Below are positions 33,400 to 44,889 of a stretch of DNA of 64,000 bases, piece after piece. This DNA comes from Odontocerum albicorne (taxonomy: Eukaryota > Arthropoda > Insecta > Trichoptera > Odontoceridae): contig OX463844.1 in assembly GCA_949825065.1 (NCBI GenBank), positions 32,899,414 through 32,963,413 of the forward strand, in the 5' to 3' direction. Both the position numbers and the translations under genes were made by a program. How positions within the stretch are numbered: position 1 is the first letter of the stretch; each line of letters starts with the position of its first letter. The notes under the pieces are model-generated. The model had not been told where the DNA came from, ran no database searches, and worked only from the letters and a program-made list of their open reading frames with translations.

Positions 33400-33560
33400 G
33401 TTTGGCCTAGAGCAGCCGCAGCGCAGCTCTGTGCAATCCCCCGCCCGCTCTGTCCGATAGAAGCAAGCATGGCAACGGCAACGGGCGGCCTGTCAGTCTA
33501 TTCGCAGTATATTCAGTGTATCGGCTCGAGAGGAGCCAAGCGGCGCGCGCGCACGATCGC
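33400..33560 (+). promoter_or_regulatory. Probable promoter of gene 2
   Basis: An abrupt GC- and CpG-rich block (ccgcccgctctgtccgatag; cggcgcgcgcgcacgatcgc) in AT-rich surroundings, 0.7-0.8 kb upstream of the gene 2 start codon. Initiator-like TCAGTC (33493) and TCAGTG (33513); no TATA box. Typical of broad insect promoters, but the exact start is inferred. Confidence 0.5.
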
Positions 33561-34228
33561 TCGAACACGGAAATCTAATCCAACAACACTTTGCCGAAAC
33601 GAGAACACGACTATCACGAGCTGTCAGGGAGTCAAGGCTGTCGCGTGTGTGGGAGAAGTCGTCGTTGGTCTGCAGAAGATCAGTGTTGAAGAGATCGGTT
33701 GTGCAATGCACCACGCTCTGTGCATTTTCACGGGGATCTTTCAACGCTAAAACGAAAAAAAAACGAATCGATCGAAAAGCTTTCACGTAGTCAATATTTA
33801 ACATTTCTTCGAATGTGCTTCCGAGACAAACCAAATTTTTGTTTATTACATTCGCGAAAAAAATATTATCATAAATTTAAAACAAATTACCAAAATGCGC
33901 AAAAAAGAAAGATATATCTATTTAGTGGTAGACGACCAAAATAATAAAACGAAGTGCAATATAATAAATGTCACTATTACATTCAGTGCCGAATAGTTTC
34001 AAGTTTGAGTGTGACGTCAAATTGTGTGCGAATTTGTGACCTTGGCTTCGATCCAATATCAAAGATATTTCGAAGTTCTGAAAGAATCATCATTTTATAA
34101 TAAACCACAGAGTCTCAGAATAGTGTTAAAATTTGTGTTAGTATTGTGTGCTTTTTTTATTTGGGTTGTGACGATTTTCTCATGTGCGAATATTTTCGTG
34201 ATGATCTGATGAAACGATGAAATAAAAC
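33515..34228 (+). other. Probable 5' UTR of gene 2
   Basis: Sequence between the GC-rich block and the ATG. It carries short upstream frames, one of 61 codons at 34024-34209 ending just before the main ATG, which could damp translation if transcribed. A CRE-like palindrome TGACGTCA lies at 34012-34019. Whether an intron splits this leader is not clear. Confidence 0.4.
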
Positions 34229-35696
34229 ATGCCTGAACCAGAAGCTTTACTTAACCCAGTCTCGGACGAGGAGGGTCCATTGATTAATGATAATGTTATT
34301 CGTATTCAACTACGAAAACCCCGACACAGAAAATGGGAGCTGGTTACTAGAAACTGTTCTCCGGGACGTGGTTCCTTTCCAACTATACAGCTCTTTGACT
34401 GTGAAGGAAATCTTCTCTTGGAAACTAATGATGACAATATATCAATTAAAAGCTCCGACGTAGATCCATTGCAAAGAGGAAGGAGATGCAGCAAATCTTT
34501 AGGCGCAACAGATTTTGCCAAACGTCAGATCAATTTCCCTTTGAAGAAGACAAACAGCGTCACCGGCGATAAGGTGTATACAAGATTTTACGCAAGAATC
34601 AATAGTAAAACAAGTGAAAGATCATCGCAAGATGAAAGTCTCGATTTTCCGCCAGTTGACACTTTGGTTCAAAGTGAACCAATGACTGAGGATAATATTA
34701 ATAGCAGTTTACGCATACCGCCATATGGAAGGAGTTTGAGTAGTCCGATTAGTTTTTACTCATCGGGACTGAGTGCGCTGGAAAATAGCGAGGTAGAGAA
34801 CAGCAGTTATAAGAGTTCCGACAATGAAAGCTGTTCACCACTTCCGGTTTATAAATACGTCACTGGAAAGGCGGGCACACTGTTAGTCTGCGAAGATGAC
34901 AGCAACGAAAATCCGTTCAGAAGAAGGCGATCTGAGAGAAAAAATGGTGACAATCTGTTTCTACAGAAGTCACAATCGCTAGGCAACTGCTTGGGAACAA
35001 ACTTTGCCTTTCTTCCCAGTGAACGAAAAAAATTATTTACTTTCAACGGTAGGCCGATTTCAACTTGTCATTCTCCCGACTTTGATACGGCTTCAAACAA
35101 AAGCGATAAAAGCGCTAGAAAAATATCCAAATCTGCTTCTTATCATAAACCTAAATGCAGAGGATTCACAAAAGCATTACGACGAGCGAATACAGATTCG
35201 TTCAAAAACAAATACATTCCATCTGGGGTGGGTGGTGCATCTATGGTAAGAAACATGTCATTTCTTGATATCTATTTGAAAAGTTTACCATCTCGTAATA
35301 AAGAACCTCCTTCATGGTTAAAAGAGATAACCAGTAATGTGAGATTAAGAAAAGAAGCGAAGAATAGAGTTAACGAAGCGTGGAGAAGAGGTATAGTATT
35401 CAGCGATGACCAAGCATCAATCAGCCTGGATCCTGATTTCCTTTACGATGATGATATTGACAGCGCGGTGGAAAATGAAATAAGAAGACGTTTAAAGAAG
35501 TATCAGAGAGTTATGTCGTGCAGTGATTATTGGACTTGGAAAAAGGACCCCGGCCGCAGAGAATTGAAAAGAAGATACTCAGAAGGTGCTGAATCATCTT
35601 CTTCGGAAAGTGTTGATGAAGCAGATCGCGTTCTCATGAGGCTAAGACGAAGGATCTTTCAAAATAAGAAGAGGGAGAGGAAAATTTCAAAGAAAG
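34229..35696 (+). CDS. Gene 2, first coding exon: basic disordered protein, unrecognised
   Basis: 489 codons in one frame. The ATG sits in a good insect context (AAAACATG) with an in-frame TAA three bases upstream of AAC (34223-34225), which fixes the start. No domain recognised. The N-terminus is MPEPEALLNPVSDEEGPLIN, then a basic patch (RKPRHRKWELVTRN) and a possible beta segment (FPTIQLFDCEGNLLLETND). A Ser/Lys/Arg-rich middle has many SxS and RRxS-type sites (RRCSKSLG, RRRSERK, RRANTDSF). A conserved-looking block near 370-455 contains PPSWLKEI, RVNEAWRRGIVFSDDQ, ENEIRRRLKKY and SDYWTWKKDPGRRELKRRYS. The C-terminus is Glu/Arg-rich, possibly coiled. Donor GTAAAT at 35697 is phase 1; read-through adds only a few residues before a stop at 35731. 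The complete protein is therefore longer. Possibly a cytoskeletal or signalling scaffold, but that is a guess. Confidence 0.85.
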
Positions 35697-35938
35697 GTAA
35701 ATTACATATACTTTTTAGTGTCGTATTTTGATAAATTCAATGCGAGGGATAAGCGGAAAAGACAACTCGATACACATTATTTTGAAACGCACCGTAATCA
35801 ACGTCCTTAGAATTAACACTGTTTTAAAGTATTGATTTCCACAATGCTTTTAAATTTAGTGTTTTCACATTTATATAGTAAAGGTAATAAAAAATATATC
35901 AAAACTATACTGAGATCTCAATTTTGATTCAACTGAGA

Positions 35939-36002
35939 ACACAATTTTGATTCAATGATTATTCATAAAAAAAACTGTATAATCATTGAATCAAAATTGT
36001 GT
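35939..36002. repeat. Perfect hairpin, 24-bp arms, 16-nt loop
   Basis: 35939-35962 (starts acacaattttgattcaatga) is exactly reverse-complemented at 35979-36002. Loop tcataaaaaaaactgt. An extra direct copy of caattttgattcaa lies just upstream at about 35919. 243 bp into the large intron of gene 2. Confidence 0.92.
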
Positions 36003-38820
36003 GCAAAGGTGTAATTTTGATCAATCAATAATATTGTTTTTTATGTATTTTTAGAAGTTCTCTATATAGGTTTGCCTAGTCTCAACAATTGTGAAATAGG
36101 TTGCAATAGTGTGTACATACATCATTAATTGGAATTTTTGCGTGACTAAAAATTTATTTCGTAATTTATATTGATTTGAGTTCATGTACCGTCTAATTTA
36201 TTTGTCGAAAGTGAATCCGTTATCCAATAGATCAATTAATAGAAAAAATATGACTATTATTTTAAATTAATTGTAACTAAAAAATGCAATTTATCTTTTC
36301 AATTAAATCAAATCTAAATATTATTTCAATCAACTGCGTAAGGTATAACTTTGTCTCTAATCACATTTAATATTTCACATTTTTTAATGTGAGGGATACG
36401 ACCGACTTAAATGAAAAAATAATGAGTCAGATGTTGCTGAGAGCTTGCATTTTTTATTTAAATTGCATTAAAAAACATCTTAAGATTTTAAAGCTGTAGA
36501 ATTTTATAAATATATTTTTATGAAAATACGGATGTGTAATGTTGATTCAAATAATTTAAATGTAAAAAATTATGAAAGATATAATAAACTATTTGTTAAC
36601 ATCCGTATCTGATAATGAGCAATGCCAAAAAGAGGCAAGGGAGAGTTCCGGAGAAAAATATAATAAATGTCCTTTCTTATTTATTATCCACCTCATAGGT
36701 TAATTTACAAATCATGTAAATGTATCTTACAAGTACATTAAAAACAAAAAAATATATTTTACAACACATTTCTGGGGTTGTCAAAAATCTATTATACGAG
36801 TATAAGAAACTAGATTAAATACTAGCACTTAATTTATAATAAATTCTGAAATAAAAACTAGATTTCAACTGAAATGAAAACTAGATAAAAAAAAATCTTA
36901 ACCTAAAAATATATTGATTATCTTAATTAAAAGACATTTGAATCTGTTACTAACTTTTCACATCGACTATGGGCTCTCGCTTTCCATTTATAAAAAAATG
37001 TGATTTGAACAAAATCACTGACGATAAACTGTTTTACGGTACCTAGAAAGTTTTACCAGTAAAACATATTTGTGGTTTACAAGTTCAGATTACCTAAAAT
37101 CTAGAGTTATAAACATTTGGCATTAATATACTTCAGTGCGTTTGGTAGTGTGCGGCAATAAATATTATTGTTTATTAGAAAATGAAAGTGAAAAGATATA
37201 TTTGTCGTGCATGCTTTTACATACATAAGATATGTTTCAATGAAAAAAGTTAGCTTATAAATAATTTTCAATATTTCTAACTACAAACAACAAATCGTGA
37301 AATTTAATCAAAAGTTCCGTAGAATATGACAAGCGCCGTTTCATCGTTTGCTCGATGGCGGCATATTGCCTGATGAAACTCATTTATAAAGAAGTGCACA
37401 CGAATGCGCAAAATGAGCACGTTGAGTTGCATTTTTCGCGTGTGTGAATGAGCATTGATTAAAAATAACTTCATATGCTGTAATTGGCGACGGGCATGCA
37501 CTCGATATACATTAATGGATTAGGTGAATATATTTGTAGCTTTAAATAATGTTAGTTATAGATGTAAAAAATAATTTCTCGATTTTATCTAATAAAAAAA
37601 TTATGATTTTTTGTGATAAGACTATTAACGTCAGTAGTCAAAAAATCAAATGTCTCTTTAACTAGGTCCTTGGTCACATGACTAACAATGTTTAAATTTT
37701 GACCTTATTGACCTGTTAATATATATTTTTTCCGCATGCACCATAAATAAAGGTAGTTTACAAATAATATTTAATTTTTATTTAAAATGTTGATTAAGTA
37801 AGAAAAAATAACTTGTATAATATATTTTATGAATGATTCAAAAACTTAAACGAAGTGACAAGATTATTTTTATTCGGTCATGGCAAACGCTAATATACGA
37901 GTATGTCGGAATTATTTTCGTTGAATTTTTTTGGCAAATGAAATGAGTCTTGTATCACCTGTTAAGTCCATGTGGCTCAGTATTTTTCAATATATTGTTA
38001 GCGATCCACAAATTTTGATTCGTGCCCAAAACCATTTGTTACCTCCTTGACTGACTTTTGTCAGCAGAGTAATTAACGACGTGTTCGTAGTTAATCTATA
38101 GTTGCCAATTTAATTAGACCAATTGACTGGGTATTAAAGCTTTTATTTACCGAGTTATGATTCATAATTAACAAATTCTTAGTAATTAATAATAAATAAG
38201 GCAACCGCAATATCGGGTTGTTTAAGAGATATATGGAAAAACAAAAAACATGTGAAGCGATAGCAAAGTTCGAATATATAAAACCAAAAACCAGAACCAG
38301 CACAACTAGAACAAAGAGGCTTCTTCAATCATCTGAGAGGATAATATTACGAACTATCGTAGGAAAAATAATTGTTAATTATTTTGGGCTAAAAATAGTA
38401 AAATGATACGAAATCTTATTGAATTAAAAGAAAGTCGAATTAAAATGTTTATTTAATAAAACAAAAAAAAAACAATTCGTTGTCATTATGAATGTCAATG
38501 CAGGCGCGCATATTTGTTAAAACATAGTATGTTGGAGTTTATCAGCAATGGGCAGAAACTTGCCAACGTACGAGTACCTAAATGAAATGCCTTTTGAAAA
38601 TAGTTAAGATGGCAACCCTAACTATGGTAGTTTGTCACATAATTGTCTAAAATGTTCCAATGATTGATTACTTATCATTGTCTGTGACAGTTCAAGCTTG
38701 AACAGAAGTTTTATTGTCTCGTGTTTTTCTTCTGATTGAGAAACTAATTATTGCATTGGAGCAAAATCATGTTAGTTCAATCATACGAGTATACAAAGTA
38801 TAATATACACCTATATAATA
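36003..38820 (+). other. Gene 2 intron, unrecognised AT-rich part
   Basis: No repeat family recognised. A GC-richer patch at 37300-37500 holds a 65-codon minus frame without similarity. TACGAGTA octamers at 36795, 37896, 38569 and 38784. Confidence 0.4.
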
Positions 38821-38902
38821 TATACTAGAATTTCCATTAAGTTAAGATTTTTTTAAGTCAACTGAGAAATCTAACGGTTCAATGGTGTTAACTATATTAC
38901 TG

Positions 38903-39110
38903 ACGACCTCCATGGATTAGTTTGTAAGATACCTGTCTCCTAATCGGGGTGTTGCGGGTTCAATTTCCGTTGGAACCAAGTTTTTTTTTCAAATTGGTTT
39001 TCAGTGAGCTTTCACTCATGACCTCTTTTTGGTTGATTGGAAGAGGCTGGTATATGGCAATAAGCCCGTCAATATGTGTTATATTCAACGATAGAGTAAA
39101 ACTATATCTG
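38903..39110 (+). mobile_element. tRNA-derived SINE copy
   Basis: Head gacctccatggattagtttg, B-box-like gcgggttcaatttccgttgg, body gacctctttttggttgattg, tail atattcaacgatagagtaaa. The 80 bp before the head (from about 38825) match those before the 26.6-kb copy. Confidence 0.85.
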
Positions 39111-39331
39111 TCAGAATTTGATCTCTAGGTTGAAATCCAGACACAATTTAATTATGGCCATTAAACCTCTGGAAATATCAAATGCTGTTTCTGGGTGGAG
39201 GGAAACATCGAGCCCCCGCGAGTAGATTTTACTTTAAGAGGCATTACATGATTCTGGACTGCCTTGGAGGACCTGTAAATCTCTCAGCAAGCTCCCATTA
39301 GGAACTGAAAGAACCAAGATAATATGTCAAA

Positions 39332-39688
39332 ATGGAAAATGTTGCGTTCCTCGCTATATTTGTGGTGAAGAACAGTTCTATTACACTTGCTACCAGTGCT
39401 CGAGAAGCCCAGTACCGAAGTCCGTGCATCGAAGAGGATCAGATTTGTGGAACACCGATCTCGTTTTGTATTTGTGTAATTAACTGGTTCTTTATAACAT
39501 TTTTGTGGTTCCTTTGTCTTTTACCATTTCAAGTTTTTATTGTTATATATTATATGTCCTTAATGTTTCTCTATAATTTGATATGTATGGTCAAGTGGCT
39601 ACCTCGTTGGGCTTTTGGGAAGAACGTCGCCGATTCGACGGTGGGATCCTCTCCTCGAATTTCTATAATTTTTAATGGTTTTGATTAA
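39332..39688 (+). CDS. Possible small membrane protein ORF, 118 aa
   Basis: Not recognised. A 119-codon frame with a long hydrophobic centre (FCICVINWFFITFLWFLCLL then FQVFIVIYYMSLMFLYNLIC, residues about 47-86, one or two membrane spans), followed by a polar end (KNVADSTVGSSPRIS). Both ends of the frame are GC-richer than the surrounding intron, which is why it is listed. No splice sites, promoter or homology can be shown; it may be chance or an old transposon piece. Confidence 0.25.
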   Translation: MENVAFLAIFVVKNSSITLATSAREAQYRSPCIEEDQICGTPISFCICVINWFFITFLWFLCLLPFQVFIVIYYMSLMFLYNLICMVKWLPRWAFGKNVADSTVGSSPRISIIFNGFD

Positions 39689-39834
39689 TTTTTTTTCATC
39701 TGTAAGCATAAGTTCTCAGTATTTTAATATCATTGCGGATTTTGGTAATTATATTACGATTTTCTATTAGAGTACATACCGTTACGTCATTTCACTATTA
39801 GGGTAAATAGAGAGAAAGACTACCAAAACGTCAT

Positions 39835-39995
39835 TTCTCGGCGTACTTTCTTCGCCTCCTTCATATCCCCATATCTTGCCATATAGCTCGTTTTGTTTCT
39901 CTACCTCCTTTACCTTTCAAATTTTCATTTATTTGTCCCAAGCATACTTTCTTGGTCGTCCTCTACCAGGACTCCCACTAATAATTGCATAATAT
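39835..39995 (-). mobile_element. LINE C-terminal fragment
   Basis: The minus strand reads ISGSPGRGRPRKYAWDK and, in another frame, GVEKQNELYGKIWG-like sequence. GRGRPRK...WxD is the C-terminal signature seen at 25.5 and 54.4 kb. Confidence 0.5.
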
Positions 39996-39999
39996 ATTT

Positions 40000-41018
40000 G
40001 TTTAATCTGTCTTTCATCAATCATCAATTTAACAAGTTCAAATCACCAATCAATCACCTTAACATGTTATTTTTCCAACTAATTGACATATTAGTTTTTA
40101 GCTAATCTTTGTTAAATTTTTGTAATCTATAGTTTGTATTTTAATTTTTCTATAAATATTATATTTTATTCCAAGTAGCAAATACTTTGTATTAAAACTT
40201 GCAATAAAGATTAATATGTTAAATCAATAAAACGTGGTTTTGAGGATTTTTATGACGAGTTTACTTTTTAAATTGTTTATTTTTTCATAATTAAATTTTT
40301 AGTTTTATTCTATCCGCCCTATTTTAAAATTCAATCGCTTTGATTTCAAGCAATATGCATTTGCTTTACTAACCCAAAAATATTTTTCATTAAATTTAAT
40401 TATCATAAAAATAAGTTTTGTTTACATTTTCTATTCCTGACTGGCACATTAAATAAGAATCTTAGCTTTAAGTTTTATTATTCTAATTCTGAAATACAAA
40501 ATTTTCTTCTCTCATTCGCATGTTAATCCAACACGCGATTACTAATTCATTAGTAAAGAATTTTAATCATAATCATAAAGTATTTCTTTGTTCATCGGAA
40601 CAACTGATGTTGTATTATTTTAATTGATTATCTTGTTTGGCTCGATTTCATATTTGAAATTTCAATCCAAATATTTGCACTAGAATTTATATCGCGTATA
40701 TCAAATTAAATGAATCATATTCGTACACTGCAGAAAAAATGGTTTAATTACTTGTTATTTAACAAATACAGTTCACTTTGTACATTTGATTGAACTTTAT
40801 TAGTTAAGTTCATCCAAACAAAACAGGATAATGATACTCGTAACGTGATATAATGAATGCATAGCGGACACTGCTAAAAAGTATCGAACGCCTATTCAAA
40901 TTGTATTCAAATATTTTCATAAGCAATTTATATTCGCTAATAATATTCGACCATTTTTTGGATAATCGTTTATTTATTTTATTAAAAACTTAATAATTTA
41001 TACATACTATCATGTTAC
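40000..41018 (+). other. Gene 2 intron, unrecognised
   Basis: AT-rich; nothing recognised apart from a TACTCGTA octamer at 40835. Confidence 0.4.
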
Positions 41019-41022
41019 ATTA

Positions 41023-41206
41023 TTTTGGAGTAGGGGTACATATTGTCACGCATTTTGGAGTAGGGGTACATATTGTCACGCATTTTGGAGTAGGGGTACA
41101 TATTGTCACGCATTTTGGAGTAGGGGTACATATTGTCACGCATTTTGGAGTAGGGGTACATATTGTCACGCATTTTGGAGTAGGGGTACATATTGTCACG
41201 CATTTT
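41023..41206. repeat. Perfect 30-bp tandem array, six copies
   Basis: Unit cattttggagtaggggtaca tattgtcacg repeats six times without a mismatch after the first base or two. Open in frames on both strands only because 30 is divisible by three. Identity points to recent expansion or homogenisation. Confidence 0.95.
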
Positions 41207-41289
41207 CATCAAAGCACAAATGGCCTCATCCCTTCCAAATATCTTGTCTCACATGTTCTTGTTTTTATATATTCCTTACATTTGTAAAA

Positions 41290-42825
41290 GCCGGCTGTAC
41301 AATATGTTGTAAAAAAGGTTTAAACATAACCCGAAGACGAAAATTAGATTGTATTGAGTTCTAAAATGAATCTTCTGTTGTACATATGAACAAGATGTTA
41401 AATATTTACTGGAGATTGATCTTCTTACTTAGTATTTTTTTACTGTAGAAATAAATTTCTCCACAGTTAATAAAAATGCCACCTTTTCCGAATTCATTCA
41501 AAATATAGTGGTTCTTGACATGTTAGGCCTACTTTAGAACAATTAAGTAGATTTATTTTATAAAATGTTTTTTTCACTTACTTCAAAAAGTCGTAAATTT
41601 ACTTTTAAAAACATAGTTACTTAATAAAAATATTTTTCGTTTATTTATTTTTCGTTTTGGGTACTAAAAATCTAATAATTCATTTTGATTTATATCTTGG
41701 TAAATAATTTAAGAAATTTGATACTCGTAATACGCTTTGGCTCTTGACATTTTTGAGAATTATGGAGTACTTTTTAAAATAGTCTTAAAGTTCTTTTATA
41801 AGCCATTTAACTCAAATATTGTTACTCAAAGCAACCTTATGCGATTTGGTCGGAGGTTTTCAAGTGTTTTCAGTTAAAATATGTATTTACGTTAGAGTTA
41901 TGGAGTCTTATGAAATTGTAATGCTTTTATTATCAAATTCAATTATTTAAAAAAATCCAGAAAACATGACATTCAATACCTACCCATTTGATCCAATGAA
42001 TAATTATAATTAAAAAAAAATACAACGTGGTATCTGAGGAGTGTGCTTCAATAAGTTGTTGGATAGTAAAGGATATTGAAAGTTATGTTGCTCTGTGATG
42101 TGTTAGCTCCCATCTTTATGTATGCAACCAAAATCTAGACGGTGGGGAAAACTTGCAGAATAACTTCATTATATTACAAGAAAAACGCATCGACGAGTTT
42201 TCTTCAGTTTTTGATAATACAGGTATAATATACTTTTTATTCTGGTAAGATCATGGTTAGTATGTTTTATCTTCTTTAATTTAATTCTACTTTGAAACTT
42301 AAAATAAAATCTGTTTTATATTTATAGAAAATGGTTTAATTTACCGTTGTGGGGTTTAAAAAATATGAAAATTGTTTAGATTATATACTGTTGTTAATCT
42401 TAAAAATGATTGTGAAATTAACTGTTAGTTTAGTAAAAAAAACTACTTGTATATTTCCGGGAAATCTCAGAATAAAACCGGCAAATTTACATATTATTTA
42501 AGTATCCACTTTCTTTGAAATTCATTAATTTAAATATTTGACTGATGTCTTCTGCTTATGTTTTATATAATCATTGTATTCTTTTTATAATGCCACACAT
42601 ATCTGGTTTGGTCATCTATCAACCTAGCTATGCTAGTATAGTTTGGTTACTCTACTTTCTATTTTGCTAACATATTTATGTTAAGAGGTATCTTGATGTT
42701 ATGTTTGATAACAAAACGACGTCCAATAATAATTGCTAAACTTCCACTGTCGTTTTCAATTTTTAATATTTCTTGAAGGTAAGATTGTTTCGTGTAATTT
42801 ATATTTTATTACATTTTTATTATAA
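41290..42825 (+). other. Gene 2 intron, unrecognised
   Basis: AT-rich; no family recognised. TACTCGTA at 41722. Confidence 0.4.
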
Positions 42826-42831
42826 ATAGTA

Positions 42832-42962
42832 AAACCAAGCGAGTTCATTGCCATGTGGCTATATTTTCTGACCAACCAGACTATAATAAAGAGGTCTTAA
42901 GATAAACCAAACTGGAACTCTTTTTAAAAATATTGTTTACCAGCGGGAACCGAACTCGAAAC
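42832..42962 (-). mobile_element. tRNA-derived SINE, head-truncated copy
   Basis: Reverse: gagttcattgccatgtggct, gaccaaccagactataataa, agaggtcttaagataaacca, accagcgggaaccgaactcg (B-box region), then it stops before the A-box. Confidence 0.75.
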
Positions 42963-43214
42963 AATATAAATAAATATAGGTTTATTGATAACCACAAAGT
43001 ATGCTCATATATAAATATATTCCAAAATCACACATATAACTCAAGATCAATAGCAGAAAATAACATTTAAAAAAAAAGTTATCAAAAGGTCTGGGCTCAT
43101 CTTGTACACACAATATAATTGGAAGATAAACTAGGCTACATAAGTTTTAAGATGTTTTAGTGTGGAAAACCAAGTATGTACTTCTAAAAAAAACTTGACT
43201 GCGCAATGTACATA

Positions 43215-43297
43215 TATTGAGTACCAGCGGGAATATTAAACCCGGAACCCGTATATTGGAATATAGGCGTCTTAGCAACTTGATCACAGAGATCGTT
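43215..43297 (-). mobile_element. tRNA-like SINE head fragment
   Basis: Reverse: gtaccagcgggaatattaaa, cccggaacccgtatattgga, ataggcgtcttagcaacttg. Only the tRNA-like head is present. Both this piece and the one at 42832-42962 contain the B-box region, so they are separate insertions or a duplication, not one split copy. Confidence 0.65.
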
Positions 43298-43299
43298 TT

Positions 43300-44350
43300 A
43301 TACTGAAACCTGTTTTTCGAAAAGACATCAGTTTTGGTAATTTGAAAGTAGCTTAATTAAATTCAATGAATATGATAAATGGATTTAACGCAATATAAGC
43401 AAGTTGCTCAGTTGCAAATGTTTTCGTTAGCTAGAACATCAAACATTTTTCGGTGCAACTCGATTTTAAAAGCAATAAATGTAGCCATTAAGACATTCTC
43501 AGATTAATACATAAGATAAATACGGTCCACTGTCTATAGTGCAATTCCAATCGTGAAGTCGAATAAAACGATATCATTATGCATTTTGTTTTCCTGAATA
43601 TTTTTATATTTATTTACATGACAAGTGGATTGTATAAATACATAATTTATGAAAAACGAGACAAACAACTAATAAAAACAAGTGGTATAAAGAGGACACT
43701 CAATTTATATGGATCGAGGTTTGTTGCCTTTTATTTGTAGTGGCCCAGTTAACTAGGGTGTTTTGCCTGTATCTTACTGAGGGCATATAAACATGGAAAA
43801 ATAAGTTGATGTTTTTTATCAATTGTTGATTAGTCAATATGTCTATCAGAAACTTTCATCAACTTGATTTGAGACTTATTTATATGTGTATACCACGCGA
43901 GTAAATTCATGTTATAGTTCAGATAAATCAAATGTACATATCAGTGTCCCGCGTACAATTATCAAAACACATTTGAGACACAAATTATTTATTTATTTGA
44001 CGACAGAAATATTAACAATACCAAACCGTAACTATTAATTATAGTAATTAAAACATAACTGTGACAACACCTATTCTTAGGGACGTAAGTACAACCGATT
44101 TTATATATTGTAGTTTTATAGTATAACAAAAATAAATTACTGTTTAGGTTCCAAAATACCTAACAATAAAGTATGTAGTTTTTGTTTATGGAATTAATGT
44201 TTATTTTGATATATGTTTATAAAATAATGACTTTCATAGTGCTATTTTGCAATAACTCAAGAACACAAAATAAGTAATACTGACGTCAGTTATATAAATA
44301 CACATTTAATGAATTAGCAACATATTCGATATCAGACCGATGACTAGTGA
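43300..44350 (+). other. Gene 2 intron, unrecognised
   Basis: AT-rich; nothing recognised. Confidence 0.4.
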
Positions 44351-44351
44351 C

Positions 44352-44883
44352 TAGTGATGTACCGGGTACTCGGAAATTACCCGGTGCCGGTGCTCGGCAA
44401 TATTTTCAGTACCCGCAAATTACCCCGATCTGGCATATATTACTAGGATCTGGTGCCGAGTATTGGGGTCGCATGAAAACTAAAAAGAAGGGAATGAAAA
44501 TAAATTACACAAAATTTGTTTTAACATTATTTTTTATTTTTGAGGAAAAAAAATGCAATATAAAAAATTCAATAATTAAATGTCAATAATGGTAGATTAT
44601 GATGCAGAAATAATGTCTCTGCGTTTCGCGGAAGTAGTTTATTTCTTCTCTCTTCGTAGATAATACCCATCACGCTGAACATTCTTTACCTGGGTATGCT
44701 GCTAGGAGGTGGTGATAAGTATTGTCTATCCAATTTTGATAGTTTTGGATAAATATCTGCATTTTTTGACCAACCACCCGGGCAACCGGGTACCTGGCCG
44801 AGTAAATATGTTCCCCTGATATTCAACACCGGGTGCTCGGCAAATTTTGCCCCCGGCAACTTTTAGTACCCAGTACATCACTG
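44352..44883. mobile_element. hAT-like MITE (about 530 bp)
   Basis: Left end tagtgatgtaccgggtactc and reverse-complemented right end cagtgatgtactgggtacta pair well. Further inside both ends carry repeated ccgggtxctcggcaa motifs (gtgccggtgctcggcaatat; caccgggtgctcggcaaatt). No transposase. The end CAGTGATGTACxGGGTA looks hAT-like. A clean 8-bp duplication is not visible (ATGACTAG left against ATGACAAC right at best). Confidence 0.75.
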
Positions 44884-44889
44884 ATGACA

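Noticed and set aside
33469..33834. 93- and 113-codon frames over the GC-rich leader of gene 2
   Set aside because: Overlapping on opposite strands in CpG-rich DNA; no similarity. Better explained as promoter and 5' UTR.
37304..37501. 65-codon minus frame in a GC-richer patch
   Set aside because: No domain or gene structure; length is within chance expectation.
41023..41206. CRISPR-like array
   Set aside because: Head-to-tail repeats without spacers, in a eukaryotic context.
41012..41287. Repeat frames HFGVGVHIVT (plus) and MRDNMYPYSK (minus)
   Set aside because: They arise only because the 30-bp unit is divisible by three and lacks stops; no gene context.
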